From Pelagibacteraceae bacterium (GTDB lineage: Bacteria; Pseudomonadota; Alphaproteobacteria; HIMB59), in NCBI GenBank assembly GCA_008638215.1, contig VTPN01000004.1:1-64000 (forward strand): a stretch of DNA of 64,000 bases, written 5' to 3'. Below the pieces are notes generated by a model that saw nothing but the letters and a program-made list of their open reading frames with translations, made no database searches and was not told where the DNA came from. A program made the position numbers and the translations under genes. Every line of letters begins with the position of its first letter. Positions within the stretch are counted from its first letter, which is position 1. Of the stretch, positions 9,354-18,127 are shown piece by piece.

Positions 9354-9382
9354 TTGGTGTTTTATATAGATTTGGTGTTTTA
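9354..9382 (-). repeat. 11-base direct repeat upstream of rpsD
   Basis: TAAAACACCAA occurs twice on the minus strand, at 9382-9372 and 9364-9354, with an 18-base period. The second copy ends three bases before the rpsD ATG and overlaps the predicted -10. It could be a control site, or chance. Confidence 0.5.
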
Positions 9383-9388
9383 AGTCAA
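9361..9388 (-). promoter_or_regulatory. Predicted rpsD promoter
   Basis: On the minus strand TTGACT (9388-9383) and TATAAA (9366-9361) are separated by 16 bases. Transcription would begin around 9355, leaving about five bases before the ATG at 9350, so the rpsD mRNA is predicted to be almost leaderless. It lies between the trmJ stop and rpsD. Confidence 0.55.
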
Positions 9389-9389
9389 T

Positions 9390-10076
9390 TTATTTTGTGA
9401 GAAATTTAATGATACCATAGGCTGTTTTTAGCATTTTTTGATCAATATTTGTTGATTTGATAAAACTTCTGAGCGTCAATTCCAAATTCTCTGCTTTGGC
9501 TTTTATAGTTGTAAATCGGCGATTTTTTAATAATTGCATTAAATAACTGATAAATTTTTCCGTCTCTTCGGATTTGAGGCCGTTTTGAAAAATTTTTTCT
9601 TCTGATACCGAAGTTGGCCTGCTTAGCATATAGGCCACAAGGGCAACAGAATGGGAAAGATTAAGAGATTTATTTTTTTGAGTAGGAATGGTCAAGATAT
9701 AGTTAGCATAAGATATTTCTTTATTGCTTAAGCCATTATTTTCTTGGCCAAATAGAATGGTAATTTTTTTAGAATCTAATTTTTCAATATCCTCAAAATT
9801 GATTAATGGAATTGATAAGTCCCTTCTTCTAACTGAAGTGGCTATAACCATATTTGATTTAGCAATTGCTTCAGGAATTGATTTGAACGTTTTAACTTTT
9901 TTGGCTATTGACTCAAAATGTTTTGAAGACCTAATGCCCTTATCATTTGGCCATACTTTTTTTGGGTTTATTAGGTTAATATCATCAAAACCAAAACACC
10001 CAAGAGATCGAATAGACATTCCTATATTTTCAGATAACTGAGGTTTATTTAAAAGAAATTGAATTTTTTTTTTCAA
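9390..10076 (-). CDS. trmJ: tRNA/rRNA 2'-O-methyltransferase, TrmJ-like (SPOUT)
   Basis: This 228-residue SpoU/TrmH-superfamily enzyme is of the type that methylates the 2'-O of residue 32 in tRNAs. Trefoil-knot motifs are visible: the N-terminal LNKPQLSENIGMSIRSLGCFG (motif 1), TILFGQENNGLSNKEI (about 103-118) and SLNLSHSVALVAYML (about 136-150). The start is TTG at 10076, overlapping the cimA TGA stop and followed at once by a run of ten A. No other start gives the complete first motif. TrmJ is the best family member by length and motifs, but a related SPOUT enzyme remains possible. Confidence 0.85.
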   Translation of the reverse strand: MKKKIQFLLNKPQLSENIGMSIRSLGCFGFDDINLINPKKVWPNDKGIRSSKHFESIAKKVKTFKSIPEAIAKSNMVIATSVRRRDLSIPLINFEDIEKLDSKKITILFGQENNGLSNKEISYANYILTIPTQKNKSLNLSHSVALVAYMLSRPTSVSEEKIFQNGLKSEETEKFISYLMQLLKNRRFTTIKAKAENLELTLRSFIKSTNIDQKMLKTAYGIIKFLTK

Positions 10077-11668
10077 GAATTTTTAATTAACTTAAAAATT
10101 AAACTTTCTCTTAATGCATTGTAGGAAGCATCAATGATATTAGTTGAAACTCCCACAGTAGTCCAAAAATTACCTTCTTTATCCTTAGATTCAATAATAA
10201 CTCTTACTATTGCATCAGTACCTTTTTCTGATGAAAGAATTCTAACTTTAAAATCAGTAAGTTCTAAATCTTCTAGAACAGGATAGAAACTCATTAGAGA
10301 TTTTCTTAAAGCCTTATCAAGTGCATTAACAGGACCATTTCCAATCTCGACATTCATGTATTCTTTTTTATCAACAATAATTCTCACTGTTGCTTCAGAC
10401 TCTGTAACTAGGTCTCCTCTCGCATTCCATCTTCTATCATCTATAACTTTAAATCTTATTAATTCGAAATAGTTTGGTATTCCAAAGAGTGTCTCTCTTG
10501 CTAAAATTTCAAAACTTGCAAGTGCTTGGTCAAAAGCATACCCCTTAAACTCTTTGTCCTTTATCCTCTGCAAAAGTAAATCTAACTTATCTTTATGATC
10601 GTCAGGGTTAATGCCAACTGTATTCAAAAGGGATATAACATTTGAACGACCAGATTGATCAGAAATCACTATTTTTCTTGTATTACCTACTAATTGAGGG
10701 TCTATATGCTCATAAGTTTTTGGATCTTTATTAATTGCCGAAACATGAAGGCCTCCTTTATGAGAAAAGGCATTCTCTCCTACATATGGCTGTTGGGTAT
10801 TTGGGCTTCGATTTAGGATTTCATCTAGTAAAAGAGATGTTTTTTTTAATAAAGTGAGATTTTCTCTCGGAATAGATGAATCAAATTCTGTCTTTAATAA
10901 AATTGAAGGTATGACTGAGACTAAATTTGCATTTCCACATCGCTCACCAAGTCCATTGATAGTTCCTTGTACTTGTCTAACTCCTGCCATGACAGCAGCC
11001 AAGGAATTAGCTACAGCATTTTCTGTATCATTATGAGCGTGGATACCGAGTCTTTCTCCGGGAATTTTTTTGATAACTTCTGATACAATTCTTTTTACTT
11101 CATGGGGTAATGTTCCACCATTAGTGTCGCATAACACTATCCATCTAGCATCATTTTTATAAGCTTCAAGCAAGCAATTCATTGCAAACTCTGGATCTAA
11201 CTTATAACCATCAAAAAAATGCTCTGCATCATACATTGATTCAATGCCCTTTTGATTAATGTACTGAATACTTTCACCAATCATTTGAAGATTATCTTCT
11301 TTGGAAATTCCCAATGCTTTTTCAACTTGATAAGCTGAAGATTTGCCAACAATACATATATGACCTACATTTGTGTTAATTAAACTATTCAAACCTGGGT
11401 CATTAGAAACGCTAGTAGATGGGCGTCTTGTCATTCCAAAGGCAACTAAATTCGACTTATTTAAATTAATAGATGATTGAAAAAACTTATCATCAGTAGG
11501 ATTAGAACCTGGCCATCCGCCTTCAATATAATCAATTCCCAACTCATCTAAAGCTGAAGAAAATTTTATTTTATCATCTACTGAAAAATCAACTCCTGTT
11601 GTTTGTTGACCATCTCTTAAAGTAGTATCAAAAAAAAATATTTTATTTGGATTTATATTTTCTTCCAT
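10073..11668 (-). CDS. cimA: (R)-citramalate synthase
   Basis: This 531-residue member of the HMGL/isopropylmalate synthase family condenses pyruvate and acetyl-CoA for threonine-independent isoleucine synthesis. It opens with FFFDTTLRDGQQTTGVDFSVDDK (metal-site DTTLRDG). It has HAHNDTENAVANSL, the paired His ligands, and QGTINGLGERCGN. The C-terminal part (about 400-531) matches the LeuA regulatory domain. Length and the TTGVDFS variant fit the CimA/NifV-like subgroup rather than LeuA or homocitrate synthase. It overlaps the cysS end by 16 bases. Confidence 0.93.
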   Translation of the reverse strand: MEENINPNKIFFFDTTLRDGQQTTGVDFSVDDKIKFSSALDELGIDYIEGGWPGSNPTDDKFFQSSINLNKSNLVAFGMTRRPSTSVSNDPGLNSLINTNVGHICIVGKSSAYQVEKALGISKEDNLQMIGESIQYINQKGIESMYDAEHFFDGYKLDPEFAMNCLLEAYKNDARWIVLCDTNGGTLPHEVKRIVSEVIKKIPGERLGIHAHNDTENAVANSLAAVMAGVRQVQGTINGLGERCGNANLVSVIPSILLKTEFDSSIPRENLTLLKKTSLLLDEILNRSPNTQQPYVGENAFSHKGGLHVSAINKDPKTYEHIDPQLVGNTRKIVISDQSGRSNVISLLNTVGINPDDHKDKLDLLLQRIKDKEFKGYAFDQALASFEILARETLFGIPNYFELIRFKVIDDRRWNARGDLVTESEATVRIIVDKKEYMNVEIGNGPVNALDKALRKSLMSFYPVLEDLELTDFKVRILSSEKGTDAIVRVIIESKDKEGNFWTTVGVSTNIIDASYNALRESLIFKLIKNS

Positions 11669-12987
11669 TTTGTTCCACTTTTTGTATCTTCTAAAATAAT
11701 TCCTTCTTTTAAGAGTTCTTCTCTAATCTGGTCGGCTATTTCAAAATTTTTATTTAACTTCGCATCGGCTCGGCGAGTTATCATATTTTCAATGTGATCA
11801 TTATCAAGGTTTATTTCTAAATCTTGATAATGAGGTATCAAGCCCAAAATAGACAATCCATTGTTAAAATAATTAGAAAGCTCTTTATCTTTAGGTGATT
11901 TTTTGAGTTCATTGAAAATTTGTTGTAATCTCATAAGAGCCTGAGGGGTGTTTAAATCATCCTCTAAGGCTTCTAAAAAAGCTTGATCTAAATCGTTGTT
12001 GGTAGACTCTTGTATGAAATCTCTCCATTTTGAAACAATATTTGATGAATATTTTAATAAGTCATTTGAGAAATCAATTGGTTGTCTATAGTGCGTTGTT
12101 AAAATCGCATATTTGATTGATGTGGGATTATGATGGGTCAAAAGCTCATTCATAATTGTAATATTTCCCAAAGATTTTGACATCTTCTCCCCTTGAAAAT
12201 TAATAAATCCGTTATGAAGCCAATAATTAGCCATCTTCTGATCGTGGCAACAGGTCGATTGGGCTATTTCATTTTCATGATGTGGAAAAATTAAATCTAG
12301 ACCACCGGCATGGATATCAATAGTAGGTCCTAATAGTTCTGCAATCATGGCTGAGCATTCAATATGCCACCCAGGTCTTCCTTTGCCCCATGGACTTTCC
12401 CAATAAGGTTCATTATCTTTTGAGGGTTTCCATAATACGAAATCTTCTGGATTCTTTTTATATTCTGCTACTTCCACTCTAGCCCCGTTAATAATATCTT
12501 TAAAAGATAGTTTTGATAAAGCGCCATATTCTTTAAATTTTTTTGATTCAAATAAGACGTGATGTGAGGATACATACGCATATTCTTTTTCAACTAATAT
12601 TTTGATCATATCTATCATTTTATAAATATATTCTGTTGCTTTTGGTTCGTATGTTGGCTCTAAGATTGAGAGATGATTTAAATCTTCATGATAAACTTTT
12701 TGAGCTTCTTCAACTAATTGATTAGTTGAAATTTTAAGTTCATTTGCTTTATTTATTATTTTATCATCTATATCAGTAATGTTTCTAACATAAGTAACAT
12801 TTTCTTTTCCAAATTTTAATTGAAGTATTCTAAATAAAATATCAAAAACAATTATAGGTCTAAAATTTCCTATATGTGGATTATTATAAAGAGTTGGCCC
12901 ACAAGCATACATCTTAATTGAATTTTTATTAATAGGAATGAAGTCTTCTTTAGTTTTCGTAAGAGTATTAAAGAGTTTTAAAGTCAT
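11653..12987 (-). CDS. cysS: Cysteinyl-tRNA synthetase
   Basis: This 444-residue class I aminoacyl-tRNA synthetase has the HIGH motif as NPHIGNFR (about 36-43, after the Zn-ligand CGPTLYN) and KMSKSLGN as the KMSKS motif. Other Zn-site residues are in WHIECSAM and HHENEIAQ. The C-terminal anticodon region is present with KSGTKWKKI at the end. It overlaps the gltX end by 20 bases and the cimA start by 16, within a dense minus-strand run. Confidence 0.97.
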   Translation of the reverse strand: MTLKLFNTLTKTKEDFIPINKNSIKMYACGPTLYNNPHIGNFRPIIVFDILFRILQLKFGKENVTYVRNITDIDDKIINKANELKISTNQLVEEAQKVYHEDLNHLSILEPTYEPKATEYIYKMIDMIKILVEKEYAYVSSHHVLFESKKFKEYGALSKLSFKDIINGARVEVAEYKKNPEDFVLWKPSKDNEPYWESPWGKGRPGWHIECSAMIAELLGPTIDIHAGGLDLIFPHHENEIAQSTCCHDQKMANYWLHNGFINFQGEKMSKSLGNITIMNELLTHHNPTSIKYAILTTHYRQPIDFSNDLLKYSSNIVSKWRDFIQESTNNDLDQAFLEALEDDLNTPQALMRLQQIFNELKKSPKDKELSNYFNNGLSILGLIPHYQDLEINLDNDHIENMITRRADAKLNKNFEIADQIREELLKEGIILEDTKSGTKWKKI

Positions 12988-14308
12988 TTAAATTATTTTT
13001 AATTTCAGTAAATCCATAATATTCAAATAAATCTTTTACAGAAGGACCATTATCATTTCCGGTGAGAAGATACCTTGTATTAATAAAAATATCCTTTTTT
13101 GTAAGATTAGAGTCTAATTGAATAAGTTGCTTGGTATATCCTTCAAAGTCTAAACCATCAAATTTATTTAAGTTAGCAAGTAGTAATTTAACAAACATAT
13201 CTGAAGGTGTTTTTTCAACTCTTTTTCTTCTAATGATTTCTAGAAACTCCAAAATATCATCATATTTATCAACATTATTTTTAATTAAACTCCACTCAGT
13301 TTCTTTAATATTAAATTGAGCCAAATTATTAAATTCATCTAGCAATTCCTTTAGGTTGAATGTTCTTAGCGTAAGTTTTTGGAAGTGATTAATTTTAGAT
13401 AAGTCTAATTTAGGAAGATTTTTTGATATTTTTGATAAATCAAAATCAACATACTTTTTTTTGGATATTTCCTTAAAACTATAGTCTGCATTAAGGCCTA
13501 CGGAATACAAATATGATAGAATACTTTCTGTTGAAAAGTTTTGTTCTCTAAATTTTTTAATAGAAATTGAGTCAACATTTCTTTTGCTTAACTTTGTTCC
13601 ATCTTCATTTAACATCAATGGATTATGCCCAAAACTGGGTGCTTGTGAATCTAGGCTTTGAAAAATTTCCAAATGGACTGCAGAGTTAGATAAATGATCC
13701 TCACCTCTTATAATATGAGTAATTTTCATATCTATATCATCCACTACACTTGGAAAATGATATAAATAACTTCCGTCTGCCCTTCTTAAAACAGGATCAG
13801 ATTGAGAAGATAAATCTACTTCAGTTTTCCCTTTCACTAAATCATTCCATTGAACTTTATTCTGAGATAATTTAAATCTCCAGTAAGGACTTTTGCCAGC
13901 TAATATTTCTTTTTCAATGTCTGCTTTGGTTAAATTCAATGCTTCTCTATCATAAATAGGAGGTTTGCCTGCTTTTAACTGTAATTTTTTTTTAATTTCA
14001 AGATCCTCATTAGACTCGAAACAAGGATAAACTAATTTTTTAGAGATAAGTTGATCAAATATTTGATTATACCGATCAACTCTTTTACTTTGGAAGTAAG
14101 TTTCATCATAATCTATATTTAACCATTTCAAATCTGAAGCAATAGAAAGAACAAATTCTTCCTTGCTTCTTTCTTGATCAGTATCGTCATACCTGAGAAT
14201 AAATTTTCCATTATTTTTTCTGGAATAAATCCAATTCAAGAAACAGGATCTTAAATTTCCTAAATGAAGATTTCCAGTTGGACTAGGAGCAAACCGTGTT
14301 GTTATCAT
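12968..14308 (-). CDS. gltX: Glutamyl-tRNA synthetase
   Basis: This 446-residue class I synthetase has FAPSPTGNLHLGNLRS (6-21) as HIGH motif and GTKLSKRNVDSI as KMSKS motif. RYDDTDQERSKEEF and IRGEDHLSN are family landmarks. Alphaproteobacteria often carry two GltX copies, one sometimes charging tRNA-Gln for later amidation. Which role this copy has cannot be told from this window alone. The ATG overlaps the pncB stop as ATGA. Confidence 0.95.
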   Translation of the reverse strand: MITTRFAPSPTGNLHLGNLRSCFLNWIYSRKNNGKFILRYDDTDQERSKEEFVLSIASDLKWLNIDYDETYFQSKRVDRYNQIFDQLISKKLVYPCFESNEDLEIKKKLQLKAGKPPIYDREALNLTKADIEKEILAGKSPYWRFKLSQNKVQWNDLVKGKTEVDLSSQSDPVLRRADGSYLYHFPSVVDDIDMKITHIIRGEDHLSNSAVHLEIFQSLDSQAPSFGHNPLMLNEDGTKLSKRNVDSISIKKFREQNFSTESILSYLYSVGLNADYSFKEISKKKYVDFDLSKISKNLPKLDLSKINHFQKLTLRTFNLKELLDEFNNLAQFNIKETEWSLIKNNVDKYDDILEFLEIIRRKRVEKTPSDMFVKLLLANLNKFDGLDFEGYTKQLIQLDSNLTKKDIFINTRYLLTGNDNGPSVKDLFEYYGFTEIKNNLNDFKTL

Positions 14309-15432
14309 TTTATTTTTTTTAGTAAATACTCTCTAGACACCTTTACTCGTGGGGTTTTTCCATACTTAATAATATCTGCTGTAGCATAAGTTTCTGACCA
14401 TTTTTCAGGCAAATAACTGCCCGTCCCTATTATGTCTATGGGTGTTTTTGCTAAAGCCATAGCTCGACATTTATTATTTGTAAAACCACTTGAGGCAATA
14501 ATTTTAACTTTTTTAAAACCAAACTTGTCTAACTGAGATCTAAGATGCCATATTGCTGAAGCCGAAACGCCCGGTCCTACAAGATGTCTCAGTTCGTCAT
14601 CAGAACGGTATTCTTTAATAGATCCGGGTGCAAATTTTTCTAGTACTTCATAGGACTTTGCCATATCTAAGCCCTCTACATACCTTCCACTTGGTGTATC
14701 CAATCTAATTAATACCTTTCCTTTTTTAGATAAACTATCAAAGTAATTACATACTTGTATAGAGTCAGTAATTTCTTTTCCAAAATAATCTGGCAATACT
14801 ACCAAATCATTTTTTGGGAAGGTCTGATGAAACATCTTCACTGCTTCCAATGTAGAACCTGCATATCCTATTATTGCATGCGGCATGGTCCCTAAGGCTT
14901 TATTAGATGGAAAAAAATGAGAAGTTGCTGATATAGATGTTCCTACAAATCCCATTGCTTTATTTTTTTTTGCAGCCTTCGATCCAACAGAGGAAGCGTA
15001 GGACATTAATTCAGACATTTCGGAACCAGCACAATGTCTAGCATCCATTGCAATAAAAGAAGTTTTCGGAAGGTCAATGCACATTTGATAGGCATTAGCA
15101 GCGGCTATACATGCAGGCCCTATCTTTTGTAAAAAAAGAGTTTCAAGATCAACAATATTTTGAAATGAACCTTTAATGTAAAGAATTGGCTCTCCTGCAC
15201 CAAAATATTCACCTTCTTTATATGGAGTTTTAGTTTGTATTTTTATTTTTCTTTCTTTGGCTACTGCCTTTATCCAATCAATCGCTAACTTAAGAGCAAC
15301 AATGCCTGGTCTTCTAATAAAGACAGCATAAGTAACATCTAAATCTCCATATTTTTTTATAATCTGTTTGGATTTTAAAAAATAATTATCAGTGTAGGAA
15401 TTTATAAAGTCTTTGTTAATTTTATTATTCAT
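14305..15432 (-). CDS. pncB: Nicotinate phosphoribosyltransferase
   Basis: This 375-residue enzyme makes nicotinate mononucleotide from nicotinate and PRPP in NAD salvage. Visible motifs are FIAMDARHCAGSEMSEL, the catalytic-His loop LGTMPHAIIGYAGS, LIRLDTPSGRYVEGLDMA and the phosphate-binding SSGFTNNKCRAMA plus DIIGTGSYLPEKWSETYATAD. It is shorter than E. coli PncB but similar to other short bacterial forms. It lies between aroG and gltX in the same direction, with a four-base overlap to gltX. Confidence 0.88.
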   Translation of the reverse strand: MNNKINKDFINSYTDNYFLKSKQIIKKYGDLDVTYAVFIRRPGIVALKLAIDWIKAVAKERKIKIQTKTPYKEGEYFGAGEPILYIKGSFQNIVDLETLFLQKIGPACIAAANAYQMCIDLPKTSFIAMDARHCAGSEMSELMSYASSVGSKAAKKNKAMGFVGTSISATSHFFPSNKALGTMPHAIIGYAGSTLEAVKMFHQTFPKNDLVVLPDYFGKEITDSIQVCNYFDSLSKKGKVLIRLDTPSGRYVEGLDMAKSYEVLEKFAPGSIKEYRSDDELRHLVGPGVSASAIWHLRSQLDKFGFKKVKIIASSGFTNNKCRAMALAKTPIDIIGTGSYLPEKWSETYATADIIKYGKTPRVKVSREYLLKKIK

Positions 15433-15446
15433 ATTGAATAAAAAAA

Positions 15447-16796
15447 TTAAACGATATCACCATTTGACAGAAGATCAGCTAGTAAAAAAGATAATTCTAA
15501 GGATTGATTAACATTAAGTCTTGGATCACAAAAAGTATGGTACCTATCTCCTAAATTTTCATCTTTAATTTCATCAGGTCCACCAACACATTCTGTGACA
15601 TTGAGACCTGTAAGCTCTAGATGCACACCTCCAGGAATACTTCCTTGAGATTTATGGATCTCAAAGAACGACTTAATTTCACTTAAAATATTCTCTGTTG
15701 CTCTTGTCTTATAACCTGAATTGCTCGTAGATGTGTTTCCATGCATAGGATCACAAACCCAAGTTATATTAAGGCCTAATTTATCAATTTCTTTTAATAA
15801 TTGTGGAAAAGTAGATTGAATCTTTTCTGCACCCATTCTGACTATTAAAGTTAGTCTTCCCCCCTCATTTTCAGGATTAAGAATTTCAATATTTTTCTTT
15901 AAATCATCAATATTTGTCGATGGGCCAACCTTTAGTCCAAGAGGATTTTTAATTCCACTTAAGTAATGTATATGTGCGCCATCAGGATCTCTTGTTCTAT
16001 CTCCTACCCAAAGAAAATGAGAGTTTACATTATACCAATCACCTGTTGTGCTATCTATACGAGTAAAAGCTTCCTCATAAGGTAAAAGTAAGGCTTCATG
16101 GCTTGTATAAAAATCTGTTTCACGAAGTTCACGAGTATTTTTTTCATTTATTCCGCAAGCATTCATAAATTTAATACTTTCCTCAATTTTCTGAGAGATT
16201 GATTTGTATTTTTGAGTAGACTCAAAATTATTAGCAAAATCTAAATTCCATTTATTTAATTGAGTTAAGCTAGCAAATCCCCCTTGGGCAAACGCTCTTA
16301 ATAAATTTAATGTTGCTGCTGAATGATTATAAGCTTGCATCATTCTTTGAGGGTCTGGTTCACGAGACTCTTTTGTAAATTCGTGTGAATTAATAATATC
16401 ACCTCTATAGCTTGGAAGTTTTAATCCATCTTTTTCCTCAAAATCAGAACTTCGAGGTTTTGCAAACTGTCCTCCGATCCTTCCTAATTTTACAACTGGT
16501 GTATTGGTAGCATAAGTTAAGACAACAGCCATTTGGAGTATCAGCTTAAAGGTATCTCTTATGGTATTAGGATTTAATTCGCTAAAACTCTCAGCACAAT
16601 CTCCGCCTTGAAGATAAAAAGCCTCACCTTTTTGAACTTGATATATTTGTGATTTTAAAGATCTAGTTTCTCCAGCAAAAATTAAAGGCGGCATTGAAGA
16701 TAGACTATCGAGAACACTATTTAACTTATTTTCATCAGAATAAGTAGGCAATTGTTTTGCCTCATAACTTTTCCAACTATTTTTTGACCATTTCAT
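15447..16796 (-). CDS. DAHP synthase, class II (plant type)
   Basis: This 449-residue enzyme makes the first shikimate-pathway compound from phosphoenolpyruvate and erythrose 4-phosphate. Class II landmarks are clear: YLQGGDCAESFSEL (metal Cys), KLGRIGGQFAKPRSSDFE, GMKVGPST-like LKVGPSTNIDD, WVCDPMHGNTSTSNSG and HLELTGLNVTECVGG. Length is normal. It is unrelated in sequence to E. coli AroF/G/H. A TATAAT at 16806-16811 suggests its own near-leaderless promoter. Confidence 0.96.
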   Translation of the reverse strand: MKWSKNSWKSYEAKQLPTYSDENKLNSVLDSLSSMPPLIFAGETRSLKSQIYQVQKGEAFYLQGGDCAESFSELNPNTIRDTFKLILQMAVVLTYATNTPVVKLGRIGGQFAKPRSSDFEEKDGLKLPSYRGDIINSHEFTKESREPDPQRMMQAYNHSAATLNLLRAFAQGGFASLTQLNKWNLDFANNFESTQKYKSISQKIEESIKFMNACGINEKNTRELRETDFYTSHEALLLPYEEAFTRIDSTTGDWYNVNSHFLWVGDRTRDPDGAHIHYLSGIKNPLGLKVGPSTNIDDLKKNIEILNPENEGGRLTLIVRMGAEKIQSTFPQLLKEIDKLGLNITWVCDPMHGNTSTSNSGYKTRATENILSEIKSFFEIHKSQGSIPGGVHLELTGLNVTECVGGPDEIKDENLGDRYHTFCDPRLNVNQSLELSFLLADLLSNGDIV

Positions 16797-16805
16797 GAGC
16801 AGAGG

Positions 16806-16811
16806 ATTATA
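16806..16811 (-). promoter_or_regulatory. Candidate -10 (TATAAT) for the DAHP synthase gene
   Basis: A perfect TATAAT on the minus strand ends nine bases before the ATG at 16796, so transcription would start about three bases ahead of the start codon. No good -35 is seen at 16-18 bases, so confidence is low. Confidence 0.35.
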
Positions 16812-16840
16812 TTGTTAATAATATTAAATTAAAGTTTTTA

Positions 16841-18127
16841 TTAGTTTTTTTGAAGAAAAGGAAACTTTAAAGAAAACTTAGGTAAAGAAGGATTAAATTT
16901 ATTAGCGTCAAATGTATCAAGAGTTTTTTGCTGAGGATCTATATATTTAAATTTTTGTGAGAAAACTGGAGATTTCTTTTTAAGGTTTGAATTTAATTCA
17001 ACCATGGTAATGACACCAGATGACGATACTAAATAATAGCAAAAGTCCAAATTCAATAAATCGTAAGCGCTATCATTAATTTTAGCATCGCATTGATTGT
17101 TAGAAGAAGAGTTAGCTAATAATATAGTATTAATTTTTTGTTTTGGGGACAAATTAGAAGAGCAAATAAGATTAGACTCACTTTTTAATAATGAGTATAT
17201 CGATTTTAATGAACCTTCAATTTTTATATCAGGTAAAAAATTACCTTTAACAAATATAGAGTTTGATTGATTGTCATCTATGGCATTTGTAAAAAAATAA
17301 TTTTGCTCTGTATAAAAATTGTTAACTTCTAAAATTTGATTAGAAAAGGAAAATGGTCCCGAGAGCCTCAGTAAGAATTTAAAAATATGGGAATTTAAAA
17401 AGTTTGGCAAAAAGTTATAAAATGTAAAAAATATTTTATTGATATAGTTGATATAGTTATCGCTTGACTTAATATTATTTTTTGGATCTTTTAGAAAAAT
17501 ATGTAAGAAGTTTGCAAGTTGATAACAAATTCCTAAAAAACTTTTATTTTTAATTGAAATAGTTTTTTTTAATTTATTATTTTCTAGAATTGAAATTTCT
17601 AACGGAAGATGGCAAGTTAATATTTTATTTTCATTAATTTTATGATTGAATACCTTTCTTGCATAGGACTTAAGGGTGACAATATTATCAGCAATAAGGT
17701 GGGCGGTAGTATTATTTGGAAAGATTATGTTTATATTTTTAGATTTTAAATTAGTAAAAAAAGAAGATGAATATTTGTGATCTAAATTTTCGAAAATATA
17801 TGAATAAAAGATTTTATCATTTTCTGATTTTAGAAATATTCCCATTTCTTCATTTACCTGAGAATGATTTTTCTCAGTATGGCAAAAACTTATTTGACTA
17901 CCAATTATTGGCTCTCTGAGTAAGAGCTTTGATTTACTTAAAATTCCATAAGTATCAAGCACAGTAAACTTTTCAGTATTCTTGATTAAATTTTTGGGCA
18001 AAAAATACTTATGATAATTTGAAATATCTTGAGTATTACTGCTTAACTTAACATTGGTAATTGATATTTGAGTTAAAATATCTGCAATTGCTTTATTATT
18101 TGAAATTAAATTATTTAAAACTTGCAT
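16841..18127 (-). CDS. Unrecognised 428-residue protein in the glmU-glmS unit
   Basis: I do not recognise this protein. It is 428 residues, rich in Asn, Ser, Lys, Leu and Phe, with no signal peptide, no convincing membrane helix, no nucleotide-binding loop and no Cys/His cluster. Predicted character is mixed alpha/beta. Local features are an LPLEISILENNKLKKTISIKNK stretch near the middle, a Phe-rich stretch FFTFYNFLPNFLNSHIFKFLLRL (about 230-252) and a Phe-rich C-terminus. Its ATG directly follows the glmS stop, so it is probably co-transcribed with glmU-glmS. The AT-rich codon use matches its neighbours, and an uninterrupted frame of this length in so compact a genome argues that it is functional. 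Confidence 0.8.
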   Translation of the reverse strand: MQVLNNLISNNKAIADILTQISITNVKLSSNTQDISNYHKYFLPKNLIKNTEKFTVLDTYGILSKSKLLLREPIIGSQISFCHTEKNHSQVNEEMGIFLKSENDKIFYSYIFENLDHKYSSSFFTNLKSKNINIIFPNNTTAHLIADNIVTLKSYARKVFNHKINENKILTCHLPLEISILENNKLKKTISIKNKSFLGICYQLANFLHIFLKDPKNNIKSSDNYINYINKIFFTFYNFLPNFLNSHIFKFLLRLSGPFSFSNQILEVNNFYTEQNYFFTNAIDDNQSNSIFVKGNFLPDIKIEGSLKSIYSLLKSESNLICSSNLSPKQKINTILLANSSSNNQCDAKINDSAYDLLNLDFCYYLVSSSGVITMVELNSNLKKKSPVFSQKFKYIDPQQKTLDTFDANKFNPSLPKFSLKFPFLQKN

